NCBI GenBank assembly: GCA_029531795.1
Contig: JAPEIS010000013.1
Span: forward strand, 558,001 to 622,000
Source: Sclerotinia nivalis
Taxonomy: Eukaryota; Ascomycota; Leotiomycetes; Helotiales; Sclerotiniaceae
DNA: 64,000 nucleotides
Direction of reading: 5' to 3'
Part shown: in pieces, positions 22,546 to 35,361 of the stretch
How positions within the stretch are numbered: position 1 is the first letter of the stretch
Layout of the letters: every line of letters begins with the position of its first letter
Notes under the pieces: model-generated
What the model saw: only the letters and a program-made list of their open reading frames with translations
What the model was told of the DNA's origin: nothing
Databases searched by the model: none
Made by a program: the position numbers and the translations under genes

Positions 22546-24229
22546 TCTTTACTATCTTTATTATCTTTACTATCCTTATCATCTTTATCATTATTATTCT
22601 ATCTAAAGATCTTATCAAAATCATCACTTTTGCTTTTATTATATATTATTAAATATTAATAATTATTATTTGATATCAATATTATCAAAAACTATCAAAA
22701 CTACCAAATCAATATCAACAAAACTTTTGCAAGTATATCGATTGATATTGTAATTAAATGAATATTACAAAACCACCAAAGCGTTTTCAATACCAATGAC
22801 GCCGAAAAATAAAGAAAATATTTCACAGATGTAAAAACTGATTCGGAATTATTATCGCTGCTATTCTGATAAATTTAATCCCCTTAATCATCTTAACGAA
22901 ACTCGACTCTAAAAAGAAGAATACTATTACAAAATCCCTATATTGTAACGATGATCTTAATTCAAGATATAATAGAAAGAATCAATTAATCTATACTAGA
23001 GAATAACAAACTACTATACAAAAGATAATAAAGTTGAGCCTTTTATAGTCCCTTCGAAGAGAATCAAAACTTAAACAAATATAGGGCGAAATAAATGAAA
23101 AACAATCTAAAGTATTTTGATCTTTTTAGAAAAGATTAAAGAACAAAATAAAGAATAATCTAAAACATTAATATAGAATCATTATATCATTTTCCCTTTA
23201 AAGAAAACTGATTTACCTTCAAATCTTCTTTTTAACTTTTCATATCAATAAAACAAATTCCTCCTTTATCGTTATCCCTGCTTTTCTTTTCTTCTATAGT
23301 ATATTCGATAGAGAATTATCGTTATTCTCGATTTCGATTAGCTTTGCGAAAACCTTTTTAATCAAAATCGAAGGGGTTTTCGCTGATTGTTTAGTTTGAT
23401 ATATATAATCAGGGATATCAAAAATCATTTCCAATATAATTATATTATAATAATGAAAGATTTCATTATCAAAGCGATTAGAAATCGTACAAATTTCTTC
23501 TTCCTCGTATTTCCCGAGAAGATTGTAAAGTATTATAATGAATTTTTTATTCTTCATAAAGGAAAGAATACAAAAAGAATAAGAAATATCATTTTTGGAA
23601 TTCACAAACTCTTGTATCCGTTTTATATCGATAGTAACAGATTCCGGAAATCTATTTCTTCCACTTCCGCTTTCACAATCATATCGCTGAAAACATTCGA
23701 TAATAATAGTATTCAAAGTTTGATATACATTAATACTGTTTATTATAATGATTATAATATATATAAGTTTGAATACAAAAATAATATTTGCTTATTATTT
23801 CAGATAGACTTCAATAAACAATTTTAAAGTTAATATTCTGTTTTATATACAAATTGCTAGCTTTTTCTACAAAAATCTGATATCGAATTTTGTTTATTTG
23901 CCTTTATCAATTATTTCGATGGATTTCAAGTTTACAGAATAAGTTTATAAGGGTTTAAAGGAGAAATACGATTTCATTATTGGTTTTGACGAAAAAGAAC
24001 AGAATTCGATATAGGAATATATTTTGTTTTGTGGATATCAATATTAATATATTAAAATATATAATAAAAAGATTAATAATACTTTTAAAGAAGATTTTAA
24101 GGATTGAATAACAGAGAATTTCGTTCTAATTCATCGTTTTTATTTAGTATTTCTTCGAAATATTCTTTGTAAGAACGATTTCTATATCAACAAAATTGAT
24201 GAGAATGCTTTGGAAAAGAATCTCATTGA
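22546..24229. other. AT-rich tract, probable 5' part of copia F, unassigned
   Basis: It starts with a CTTTAYTATC-type simple repeat (22546-22600). Both strands hold long open stretches at 23294-23827 (plus 23387-23827, minus 23294-23716), and I cannot tell which, if either, was coding. The minus reading is rich in Glu and Lys (LGKYEEEEICTISNRFDNEI) and looks more protein-like. From about 23915 a plus frame begins MDFKFTE with stops at Gln/Trp-like positions and may be the start of F gag. No LTR or host gene seen. Confidence 0.35.
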
Positions 24230-24234
24230 TATTC

Positions 24235-24618
24235 TATCACGAGATAGTATGATCACAGAGTACGTTGAAGGGATCAGGGAGAAAATAGTTCTATTAAAAT
24301 GATAAAGTTAAATAATTAATTGAATGAGAATTTGTTGAATCATTTGCCTTTGATCCTATTAATCGAAAATCGTATATATAAACTAGATTCTCGTTATCTA
24401 ATTGATGAAATGTATCATTGAAGTATGATTTCTAATGATATTATATCAGGATTATCTTGATTAATCGTAAGAATAACTAAGGATTTAGAATAACCTGAAT
24501 ACGAATAATGTAAGAAAACATACGATGATCGTATGATGTAAATGACGTAGGAAAGCGATGATGTATTGATCATAGATCATTTATGTGTGATTTAGATAAT
24601 ATATGATTACCCGTAACA
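24235..24618 (-). repeat. Solo C-type LTR, 384 bp
   Basis: Read on minus it starts TGTTACGGGTAATCATATAT and ends TATCTCGTGATA, with perfect TSD TATTC (24230-24234, 24619-24623). It is a solo LTR left by recombination, inserted in copia F gag. Contains a palindromic CATACGATGATCGTATG near 24515. Confidence 0.9.
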
Positions 24619-24623
24619 TATTC

Positions 24624-25600
24624 TTATTTACAAGTATTTTATATAAACAAATAAACAATTGCGAAAATAGCTTTTACACTTTTTAAATAAAATATCTCTT
24701 ACACTTCGATATTATCTCGAAAAACTCAATATGATCAATATATATAACCTTTCAATCTTTGATAGCATTACCGATGTCAAAAAGAACATTAATCAAATTG
24801 AACTACTTCAGGATTACAGCAACAATGATCCACTTCAAACAATTGGTTTTCATACTACTACCCCTGAAAAAAACAAGAAGATTATTCAAAGCATTATAAA
24901 CTTTGATAAGTTCTACAATAAGGATATGAAATATAGTAGTTCCAATAATAGTATTCAATACAAATTTGTTATTTTCTATGATCAATATAATAAAGTCAAT
25001 TTATCTTTTTTTATTTATGGTTTAGCTCTTTTTATAATACTATAGAATAAAGTATTAAGTTTTTATTTTATTATTATTAATTCTTACAAATTATCTTTTG
25101 ATAAAAATATACATTATATATATAATTACTTCGAAGATCAAGAATATCAACAAACAACTTTTATTAAATAGATTTTTATTATATTAACTTCGATTCAAAA
25201 AAACAACCCTATTGTTATTACTCTCAAATACTTTGAAAAACTAATCAATATATTTCGGAATCTTCGATTCAATCTTTCTATCGATCAACAAAATGAATCT
25301 TCTATACTTTTGAAGATTATTATTATTTGTTATTCCTATTCTATATATAAACTAGCTTGTTTTGACCTTACCTTAATCTATATAAACCAAATTAACAAAA
25401 TATATTTCAGTATTATAATTTATAATCTTCTATTCAATAATAATCTATAATTATAACTTCAGGAAAAACCTTTTTCGAATTTAATTTTTTTCAAAAGGAA
25501 GTATATTATACAGATCGGATTTATAAAAGCAATCGAAAAATTCTATTTCGTTTTCTAAACTTTAATACAAAATTCCAAGATAGAAAACATTATAGATGTT
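24624..25600 (+). pseudogene. Copia F gag, main part
   Basis: The frame opening at 24731 and its continuation match the Gag of a widespread fungal copia family as I know it: GFHTTTPEKNKKIIQS, FDKFYNKDMKYSSS, YKFVIFYDQYNKV, FDKNIHYIYNYFEDQEYQQT, FEKLINIFRNLRFNLS. Stops at about 25042 (TAG, after ALFIIL) and later ones fall at Gln or Trp positions. The reading runs to ENIIDV at 25600, where the ATGTT target of the solo C LTR interrupts it. It resumes at 39334 with the zinc-knuckle sequence. Capsid protein if intact. Confidence 0.75.
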
Positions 25601-25632
25601 TGTTACAGATAATCATATATAAATGATCTATA
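25601..25632 (+). repeat. Solo C-type LTR, left fragment
   Basis: TGTTACAGATAATCATATATAAATGATCTATA is the first 32 bp of a C-type LTR, cut by E1. The rest is 38978-39328. The LTR as a whole has TSD ATGTT (25596-25600, 39329-39333). Confidence 0.85.
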
Positions 25633-26119
25633 TGTTACGATCACAGATTTTATAATAATCGATTGTATAAGTATACGTTATGATTTGATCGAATTAATAT
25701 AAGATTAAGATGATTATAGAAACAAACAAGTACAGGCTATATTAATATCAAATTATATAATAGAGTATTAAAATTTCGAAGATTCCAAATGCTTTTGAAG
25801 TATTGAAATTTCGAAAGCTTCCAATGCTTCTGAAATATTGAAGTTTCGAGGGTTTCCCAACGTTTTTAAAGTATTGAAGTTTTGAAGGTTTTTAGGGTTC
25901 TAGAATATAGAAATTTATATAAACAGAATAGATTTTTTTATTTATAAAGTTTTATATTTAAAAATAATTATTAATTTAAATATTATAATTATTATATAAT
26001 ACAATTGTTATATTTTCATTCTCATTAAACTCTTATTTAATTTTTAGTAGAAATTATTATAATCTTTTTATAAGCCCTTTAATTACTTTTTAATAATAAA
26101 GGATTGTAACAATATAATA
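25633..26119 (+). repeat. E1 5' LTR
   Basis: 487 bp. U3 holds three to four degenerate 34-36-bp direct repeats (TTTCGAAGNTTCCAATGCTTCTGAAGTATTGAA type, about 25770-25900) upstream of the TATA-like TTTATATAAAC. Directly after it is TTTTGAGTAT (26120-26129), the putative self-primer site. Confidence 0.9.
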
Positions 26120-26171
26120 TTTTGAGTATTCTTATTAATTCAAATACTAATTTAATATATTTTATTTCATT

Positions 26172-28747
26172 ATATTTTCGCAAGATCTTGTTATTAGTAT
26201 TTCTTCGAATAATAATAATAACGATAACAATATCGAACTATTCGATATCGATTCTATCTTAGTATAGATTATAGAAATTTTATAAATAACAATATCCAAC
26301 AAGTATTATAACAATCGAAAGGAATTCGAAATCTTTCTACTCCAAATCGAAATATACTTCAAATTTAATACTATCAAATTTGTAATTTCCGATAATTATA
26401 ATCTATATATCTTCTTTTATTTTTATAGAAAAACAATTAAATGGATTCAACTTTATTTTAAAGATTATTTTATCAAATCTAGAGATTATTGTATAACAAT
26501 TATATGAATCGTTTTCGAAAGTTTCGTAGGATTCAAAAAAGAAATCGAATAAGTATTTGAGGATATCGATGAAATCAAGATGGCTGAATAAAACCTATTC
26601 ACTTTAAAACAAATCGAAATAACGATCAATTATACTACAGAATTCAAATAATATACTAATCAAACTAGATAAAATCAATAGGCTTTGCTAAATCATTTCT
26701 ATTATGGCTTTAAGGATTATATAAAATTGGAACTTGCAAAAGGTATCGAGTTTATAAATATCAACGAAATGATAAAACTTGTAATCAAGATCGATAATCG
26801 ATTTTACGAATATTAATGAAATAAGAAGTTCCAAAACTATTTAGATCAGAATTATAAGCGAAATAAAGGAAAACAATATTAAACTAGAAATAAAAACTAT
26901 AAAGATCTGATAGAACTAAATATTATTATTCGAGGAAAGCTATTCAAAAAAGAAATGGATAGGTATAAAAATGAGAAGTTATATTTCGAATATAGATAAT
27001 CAGGATATAAAACCATAATTCATTGCTAAAAGAAATAAAGAAACTTTAATCGGAATAAGAAACCTTGGAAAAGCAAAAAGCAATTCAATACAATATTCGT
27101 ACTTCAATTATATGTTTTAAATTATATAGATTTAGGTTTTAAAGAACAATTGGAGGATAATCAATTCAAAGAATCAAAAGATTTAGAAGAAGAATCAATT
27201 TTGTAAATCGATCGAAAGTCAAATTCAGGGGAACTTTGGATTATATAGTATATCGATAAATAGAATCATCGAATTTGGAAATTTGGAGAAACAAATGAAG
27301 GTATTTACAACGATGATTTAAATATGGAAAGCATTATAGAAAAAGAAATCTATAAGACAAGAATTATTGATAAATACAGAATCTTATAATATAGAATTAT
27401 AATCAATTCTTTCTTTATCGAAAGAACCTTATATTATTATATGAAAATGCCAGAATAAAAAGAAATATAAAAAATCATTTACTTTTATTATAATATTAAT
27501 TATTTTATATACAAAATATACCTAGTATAATAAATAAGGGATGAATATTTAATACAAACCCAAATCATACAATCTCTATAGACAACAGGATATTTTCTCC
27601 GGATTATACAAGGATTACTTTTAATCACCAAATAGAAAAACATATTCGACGATGAGATTTCAATTAATCAAACAATCACAAATGATAAGGAAGAAAATTA
27701 CTAAAACATTTCTTTATTCAATCAATTAAATCGCTTAATTGACCAAATTGACCAAATCAATCGAATAGATCAAAATAGATAATTAAATACTATAGGATAC
27801 AACGAACAGATCAATCTGAAGGTTATAATCAATGAGTATTGGTTCATAATAGACTCTGGAGCAACCGGAAATTTTATTGTACAAGAAGTTATACAAATGT
27901 AGATAGATGAATATTATAAGTTTATATAGCTTGATGTGGTTCCATTGGGGAATCATTAGATCATATTGAGCATGCTATAATTGATACAGTACAACCCCAA
28001 TATTAATTGAAATCGAGGAACTTTGACACTCGATCAATACAATTACAATTATCGAGATATATATGAATCTACAAAACTGAATATACACTTTAGGAAATTG
28101 AAAGCGAATAATCTCATCGATATAGAATATTGAATTTAGGATCCCTTATTAACGGATATACTAGTAAAGTATATAAAATATATAAAACTTTTCGAAGAAC
28201 AAAAAGACTACAAGACTTTATTAGAATATAAATTATAGGATTACGAAATAGTATTAATAAAAAGAAAAATACCTCTATTCGGGTTTATTTATCAAATATC
28301 GGAAAAAGATTTGAGGACACTCAAAGAATATATTAACGACAATTTAAAAAAAGAATAGATCAAAGAATCCATTTTATAGATAATTAATCCTGTATTATAT
28401 ATACCTAAAAAAAAATAGAACTAAAAGACTATATATAGATTACTACAAACTCAACGATATAATAATCAAGAATTGATATCCATTTCCATTAACTATAGAA
28501 TTGAAAGATCAATTGAAAAAAGCTAAAATCTTCTCCAAATTTGATTTATGAAACGGTTTCTATTTAATCAAAATAAAGAAAGATAAAGAATGAAAAACAA
28601 TATTCAAAACGCAATACAGATTATATAAGTATCAGATTATACCATTTGAGCTAATCAATACACCAACAATATATATACGTTTGGTAAATAATATATTGAG
28701 AAAATATCTCGATATTTGTTATATTTATTATTTGGATGATATATTAG
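26172..28747 (+). pseudogene. E1 gag-protease-RT, first part
   Basis: The start equivalent at 26172 is ATA (ATG in E2). Gag follows in one frame: WIQLYFKDYF, FVGFKKEIE, LFTLKQIE, LLNHFYYGFKDYIKLELAKG, and a knuckle at about 26982-27030 with Cys replaced by Tyr. The protease site at 27852 is intact DSGATGNF. RT N-terminus follows (28190-28380). In the PKKN region near 28412 there is a run of nine A where eight would keep the frame, so a slippage frameshift is present. RT then continues in the new frame to YYLDDIL (28726-28746), an intact YxDD, where A1 is inserted (TSD ATTAG). The coding region continues at 35530. Confidence 0.85.
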
Positions 28748-28910
28748 TATTACGGCGAGGGAAAAGGTATATGTAGGGTTGATCTATAGTTATACTATGA
28801 GGAGAGAAAGAAGATCAAGGAGGTGATCTGACTATATAGAAGTGAGTGTATGTATATATGCCTAAAATATATATGATTATATACAGATGAAGGAAGATGA
28901 ATCTATAATA
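28748..28910 (-). repeat. A1 3' LTR
   Basis: 163 bp; plus text starts TATTACGGCGAGGGAAAAGG and ends GATGAATCTATAATA, pairing with 35362-35524. Confidence 0.92.
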
Positions 28911-29199
28911 GTATTTTTTTCTCAAGAAATCCATTTGACCCCAAATAGGCATTAAAAATTAAAGAAAAATAAAGAAAAAATATAGATCCCTTTTTTCAAT
29001 TAGATCTTTGAACAAAAATGTATAATATCCCTCAATGATATTATATCCCTTAATATACGATAATCCAAATGCTATATCTTCAATTACAATAATATATAAT
29101 ATACCTTTAAACGAAACGAACAGTTTTGGTATAAATGGATCTTTGTAGAATGGGTGTAATAATTACATTGTATGACTTCGATTGCAAATTCTGTAATTC

Positions 29200-32100
29200 C
29201 GGTTTCAATATAGCAGTATCGAGGTATTTTAGGATTTAAGCTGATAATCTTGGTTTTTCTGAATAAAGGCGATAATATTCGATAAGAATCTTTTTGTTAC
29301 CCTTTAAATCATTAGCCGATTGTCAAATTGGTATATAGTGTTTTCATTTGATCAAATAATGATGGTTATCTTTATTATGATTATCTAGAACTTTTTCAAA
29401 TATTCATTTTTGAATAGATTTATCTTTATCGTCGTTCTGTTCCAAAACTTTGTCCTGTGTAGTTAGGGATTCTGATTCGTTAATTATTGTTTGAGCCGAA
29501 AAGTGAGGATTAGTATAGATTGGAAATAAAAGAGAATGATGGAAAATAGAGAAGATTTTAATATTTTTAAGTAATTGAATAAAATAAATATAAGGATAAA
29601 CTTTGATAATCTTGTAAAGATTGATTTATTTATTATTTAGTTTTTTTGTTTTATATAAGGTCTTTATATTCTTAATATTAATATAGATTTTTTGGTTGAT
29701 TATATAACGAAATGAATCAGAACGATGATAATTAATATAGTTTTTATAAGTAGCAATTGTTTATTATACAAAAATGCAAAGTTGTTTTAAAATATGTTCT
29801 ATACAATCTGTAATTCGATTTCCTTTAAAGAATTCCCGTTTTTGTATTAGAGTCATATTCGACAAGCAAAGTTTACTAGGTTCAATATTTAGATACAGAT
29901 TAAAGCTATAATTGATAAAGAAGGGTAAATAATTAGTTGTTTCAGAAATTATATTGTTGAATGCAAATTCAGTTAAGGATAATCAATCCAATCAATCGTC
30001 TTAATGGTAATTAATAAAAACTTATAAATACTACTTCAGAATCGAATTAATATGCTCAATTTGATTATCTATTTGAGAATAAAAAATTGAAGAATGTTTT
30101 AAGGTAATTCTCAATCGTTTCGAAAGTTGTGACCAGAATCCTGATACGAATTGTGTTCCCTGATCGGAAATGATATTATCCGAAAGTCTATAAAATGTAT
30201 AAATACAATTGATAAAAGTATCGATTAATTTTTCTATTATTAATATATGTGTATCGATGAAATATCTCATTTTGATTAATTTATAGATTATTATCAAGAT
30301 ATATTTATAAATAGAATTATAGTGAATACAATCTGGGAATAATGTAATATAATCGATTGAGATATCAGATTATATACGAAAAGGGACAAATAACAGTTTC
30401 AAAAATCCGGGAGGTACCGATTTAAACGATTTAGTATAAGTATAAAGTTTATAGGCTTTTATATAGAATACGATTTCCAAATACATATTAAGCTATTAAT
30501 ATATATAAGAAACAAAATCGATCGTTTTAGTTCGACTAAGATGATCAACAGGATTAGAAAAATAAGTCCGATAGATAATTTGAAACTTGAATTCATTGTT
30601 TAATAAGATCCAAAGTTTATCTCGATAATAAATTCTATTATTTTGGATTAAACAATCCTGTATAATGATTCGAAGAATCTTACGATGCTCTTTTGGCTAT
30701 TTAGTTATCGATGGATTATTAAGAGTAAAGATAAATTGATCTACGATATCGGATTTAGTATACATTGTATCGATTAGGGTATCAATTGATTGATTATAAA
30801 ATGGTACTATTATTTTCATTGATATTAAATTGATATATTCAATCAAATCCTTATAAAGATCGATATCAAAACGATTCTGGGAAAGAATAATATATTTTCG
30901 ATTCTTTAGATGTTTATTGTTTGGATTAGAACAATATAGTTGATCTTTATGTTTTCTATTTAGTATATTTAATCAAATAGCTTTGTTTCCTAATCAATAG
31001 ATTATACAGAAATTATATTGAGATAGAAATTCGGATTATTGTATTTGTTATTGATTGAGAGCCTTTGTAATCATAAAATACTCGAGGTTTTTGTAATCAA
31101 TAAGAATCTCGAATTCCTTTTGTAAACTTTGGAGCTTCAGATATTATTCTTTTATTATTTTGATAATAGTAAATAATTCTTTATTGTAAATCTTATAATT
31201 GTATTTCATTGTTGTATATTTAAATGAAAAGTAAACAATCGAATATAAGATATTATTATTATTGTATTGCGAGAGGATTTTTTTTGAGGTTCAATCGGAA
31301 ATATCGGTTTCCAAAACAGTTTTCTATTTGTAATCGAAGTATATTAAAACCAATGTTATTATGAAAGTCCTTTTTAAAGTATCAAAAGCCTTTATATAAT
31401 TTATAATCCAATTCTATATAATGTTTTTTTTATAAAAGATTGTTAAAAGAATAATAAATCTTTGAAAAATCTTTTATAAAATATTAATAAAAATTGATGA
31501 AATCAAGAAATCGTTGTAAATTCTTTATATATAAAGGTAATTCCCAAAATATAATAATTGTGATTTTTTCTTGATCCATTTCGATATTTTCAATTATAAT
31601 AATAAAATCCAGATACTTTATTTTCGTAATTTCGAATTTATATTTGTTAATATCAATCTGTAATTTAATATCTATTAGCTTTTGAATTACTTGATAAATA
31701 TACTTTTTATATTCTACAAGATTATCGAAATAGATTAAAACATTATCAAGATATACAATACAATATTTATTTAATTCGTTGAAAAGTATATAATTAATAT
31801 AATATTGAAACGATACAAATGTATTACAAAAATCGAAAAGTATAATTAGAGATTCAAAAAGATCAAAATGAATGATAAATGTAGTTTTCTATTTATTCCC
31901 TTTAGTGATTTGCAATTTATTGAATGTTACAATGATATCAAGTTTGATGTAAATTTTTGTATTGTAGAGAGTGTCTAGCGTTTCGTAAACAATAGGTAAT
32001 GGGTAGTGATTCTTTATAATAACATTATTGAATCCTTGATAGTTTTAATAGATACAAATCCTTTCTTTAGATTTGGCAATCAATAGTAAAAGAAAAGTGT

Positions 32101-33590
32101 ATTGTGATCTCAATTCCCGAATGAACTCTTTGAAGAGATTATCATCGAATTATTTGTATATCATTATCAATTCTATTGACGATAAAGAGTGGTTTTTGAA
32201 GTAAAATAATTCTTTATCAGGTATCAATTTAATTTTATAATTCTAGATTCGGTAAGATAGTAATTTATCTATATAATATAAAAGAAAGACAGGAAGTTTA
32301 TCTTGTAATTATATAAAGAGCCTTTATTGTATTTGATTATTATTAAAGGAAGATTTGCCGATTAAAAATTTATCGATATCAATTTCAGAGATCTTCTGTA
32401 GATAAAGCGATTTATAATAATTATATACAAAATCATAAAATTGCAATAGAGTTTTAGAGAGCATTTTTGTTATATTACTTTATTTTTGCAAAATCGATCG
32501 AAAATCCTTTTCTATAAATATCGAGAATAATATAGTTTATCGCAAATAATCTTGTTCAATAGTTTTCTATATAGCATTCAATTTATTCTATATCAATCGG
32601 ATAATCCGAATATTATTTTATTAGTAAAACGAAACAAAGTTAGAAGCTTGTAATCAACGAATATCATTTATATTTGGATTTATATTCTTGTAGACAGGTA
32701 TAAGGAGTTCTTTAATAGAAAGCAAAAGCAAATAGTTTTTTGAATTATAAATAGAGCAATATCGATCTGTAATCTTCAAGATCGATTTTGGATATAGGCA
32801 ATTGGGAATCATTTATATCTGATTATTTGATTCTCTGTAATGCTTTGTTCGATAATGATTCATATCAAATATCAAATCTTATTGAAATTCGAAATCAATA
32901 AAAAAATTATCAGATTATAATATATAATCTTCATTTAATATCTCTTCAATAGAAAGTTTTTTATAAAGAGTTCTTTTAGAAATAGAAAGCATTTGAATAG
33001 ATAGAAAATCGATATTATTTTCTGGACAATTTTTGATATAAGAAGAATAATATTTATAATCTGTATATTTAGTTTTTATATCAAAATCAATAAAAAATTT
33101 ATTTAAAGATTCGATAATATCGACAACCTATTGTAGAATAACTTTTGCTAAGTTTTTTTGTTTTTTGATCAGAGATAGAATTGTTAATACAATAATTAGT
33201 TCTGAATTATAATATATTAAACAATTAGAAATACAATAGTTTAAAGAGAATATTAAACTTATCTTTATTCAATTGATAATAGGATTGTAATATTACAATC
33301 ATAGTAAACCAAAGATTAATAGTATCTTTGATAAAAACTGGATAATATAAAAAGATTAATACTTATAATAAACCCTTATAACAATTTCTATTACAAAATA
33401 TTCTGTAATTCTATTAGTAATCTTTCTATTGGCAAATCGAAATTCGCAAGGAAAAGATAAGAATTGTATTTCAATATTGTATTTGAAAACAAAAAAACAA
33501 TCAATGAAAGTTTCCCTGAAATATTCATTATTAATAAGATTTGTAATAATAAAAGAGTTTTTATATACAAAAAACATAATAATTTTAACA
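29200..33590 (-). pseudogene. A1 pol relic (PR-RT-RH-IN-chromodomain)
   Basis: Protease at 33356-33577 (LINNEYFRETFID: the Asp of LIDNG is Asn). A weakly conserved spacer reaches about 32150. RT follows at about 31520-32150, with catalytic box YLDN near 31745. The integrase core at 30031-30297 is unusually clean: FIDTHILIIEKLIDTFINCIY, IISDQGTQFVSGFWSQL (Asp), and NQIEHINSILK (Glu). The HHCC finger is at about 30450-30640 and a chromodomain at about 29250-29400 (IFEKVLDNHNKDNHHYLIK, LKGNKKILIEYYR) with Trp-to-stop changes. 28911-29200 is non-coding. Confidence 0.8.
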
Positions 33591-33989
33591 AATAGAGATT
33601 TACTATTTATAAAATTGAATTACAATAATTCATATCTATTTATTCCTCGATTTACCTTTTTACTCTTAATATTCCTTTATAAACGATTTTTTGTAGAGAT
33701 TAATCTTTTCTTTGTTCGGGATTTTCCTTGATTAAACTAAATGTAAAGACAATCTCCTTTGATTCAATATAACCTTATTATTGTATTTGATTCAAATATT
33801 ATTGATCTTGTATCCAATTACCAGTATATTTTCTTCGAAATCTATTACAATCATTGTTAAATCTATTGATGCTTCGGAAAGCTAGAGTAACGGTACATTG
33901 AACGAAGGTTAGATTAGTTAGAGCAGCAGTATTATGATTGGAAAAGGCATTAACAGAAATCTGTTTGTCAAAAAGAAGATTACTATTGA

Positions 33990-35070
33990 TATTATAAATA
34001 GTATAACAATCAATTTGAAGATAACCGATCCTATTATAATAATTATAAGAAACTGTAGAATTAAATTTCTTTTTCTTATTTTGCTGATCTTTTTATTGTT
34101 ATCCTTTTTATTTTATTGTATTGAGGTCTATAAAATCATTACTACTAATAGTAAATACATTATCAGAATTTTTGTTATAATATTTAGCGTTACAAAGATT
34201 CTGATTTCAAGTAAAGAATTTCTTTTGTTAATTATCAATATCGTCGGCAATACAGGGGTTCGAATCATCAATAACCAAAGTTCGAAAAGGAATAGTAACC
34301 TTTTCTTTTATCGTATTAACAATTTTGCGATTAGATTTGTAGTAAAAATTAATCAGGTAAAATAATGTAGAGAAGAAAACCAAAAAGGATTTCTTTGAAT
34401 TTATAAAAAGCTTATCGAATTTGAACGAAGTTTCTTTTTCAATGTTTACAAAGATATATAATTTGTCCAATTTAGCTAAAAACGAAGTAGCAAAATCGAC
34501 AAATCTGATGATATTCGTAATATACTTTTGTTGTACTTGATTATCGAGAAGATTAATAATATAATTAATCTTCTTTTATTCGAAAACAAAAAATTATAAA
34601 TCGATTATTTAATAGAATTGCAAATCCAATTTCTAGGATTGATAGTTTTTTTGGTAAACGAGAATATTAGATCTTTCGTTTTTAAAAACAAATAGATCCT
34701 TTTGAATTTGATAAAAAGTAATTGGTTTCTGATCAATAACAATACTATTGATATTCAGCTGAGTTTATTTGTTAGTTAAAATATAAAGAAATCCGATATT
34801 TTCTATTTTGAATTCTTCGATTTTATTTATTTGAGTAGTGATATAGATAGTTTGAATAATAAAACGATCTTCGATAACAAAGAAAATATAATTTAGATAA
34901 ATAATTTATTTATCAGAATTGATAATAAGATTTGGCGTTATCGAAGTATCCAATTCTATTAGGATTTATATAATAATAAACTATTGATCGAAGACTCGTT
35001 GGATTCCGATACAAATTTTCTCGATAAAAGTAGGAATCGTATTATTAATAGATATAGAATTAAAAGTTAT
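33990..35070 (-). pseudogene. A1 gag relic
   Basis: The start equivalent is ATA at 35068-35070 where A3 has ATG. The frame matches A3 Gag (minus 34228-34470: DKLYIFVNIEKETSFKFDKLF, FINSKKSFLVFFS). Near 34010-34060 the zinc knuckle reads Y-N-Y-Y-N-R-I-G-Y-L-Q-I-D-C: three of the four ligands are Tyr and the last Cys is kept. Confidence 0.7.
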
Positions 35071-35350
35071 TGTAAAAAGAATTACAATTGTATATATAAA
35101 ATACAATCATACAAAAGTAATCAAAAACAGATACAAAAACCTACGAATAAATATGATTGTACAAAAGCAATCAAAGATCAAAAGCTATACAAAAGCGAAT
35201 AAAAAAGCTGTACAAAAGCAAATAAGAAATGCGATTGTACAAAAGCAGGCGAATTATGATAGTGCAAAAGCAATCGAAAATAGATATAGAAGCCTACAGA
35301 TGATTTGATAAGATCAAATCACTTTGTAAAGTAACAAAGCTTTTGAAAGG
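35071..35350 (-). repeat. A1 leader with tandem TTGTACAAAAGCAATC-type repeats
   Basis: Between the primer site and gag the leader holds at least five degenerate units of the form GATTGTACAAAAGCAATC (plus strand, 35090-35280). The same repeats occur in A2 and A3 leaders. No coding potential seen. Confidence 0.7.
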
Positions 35351-35361
35351 GTAGTACAAAT

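Noticed and set aside
22546..22600. Pyrimidine-rich CTTTAYTATC repeat as a polypyrimidine or telomere-like sequence
   Set aside because: Irregular short simple repeat without telomeric unit; ordinary low-complexity DNA.
24735..25045. Possible host gene because of the clean 104-codon frame
   Set aside because: Its sequence and the continuation across 25600/39334 into knuckle, protease and integrase identify it as copia Gag.
33934..34365. Open frame of 143 codons on plus within A1
   Set aside because: Antisense to A1 gag; the minus strand carries the knuckle shared with A2 and A3. Equivalent antisense stretches in A2 (44309-44557) and A3 (62416-62793) exist because Gag codons read backwards are low in stops. 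No cysteine motif as in the E antisense ORF.
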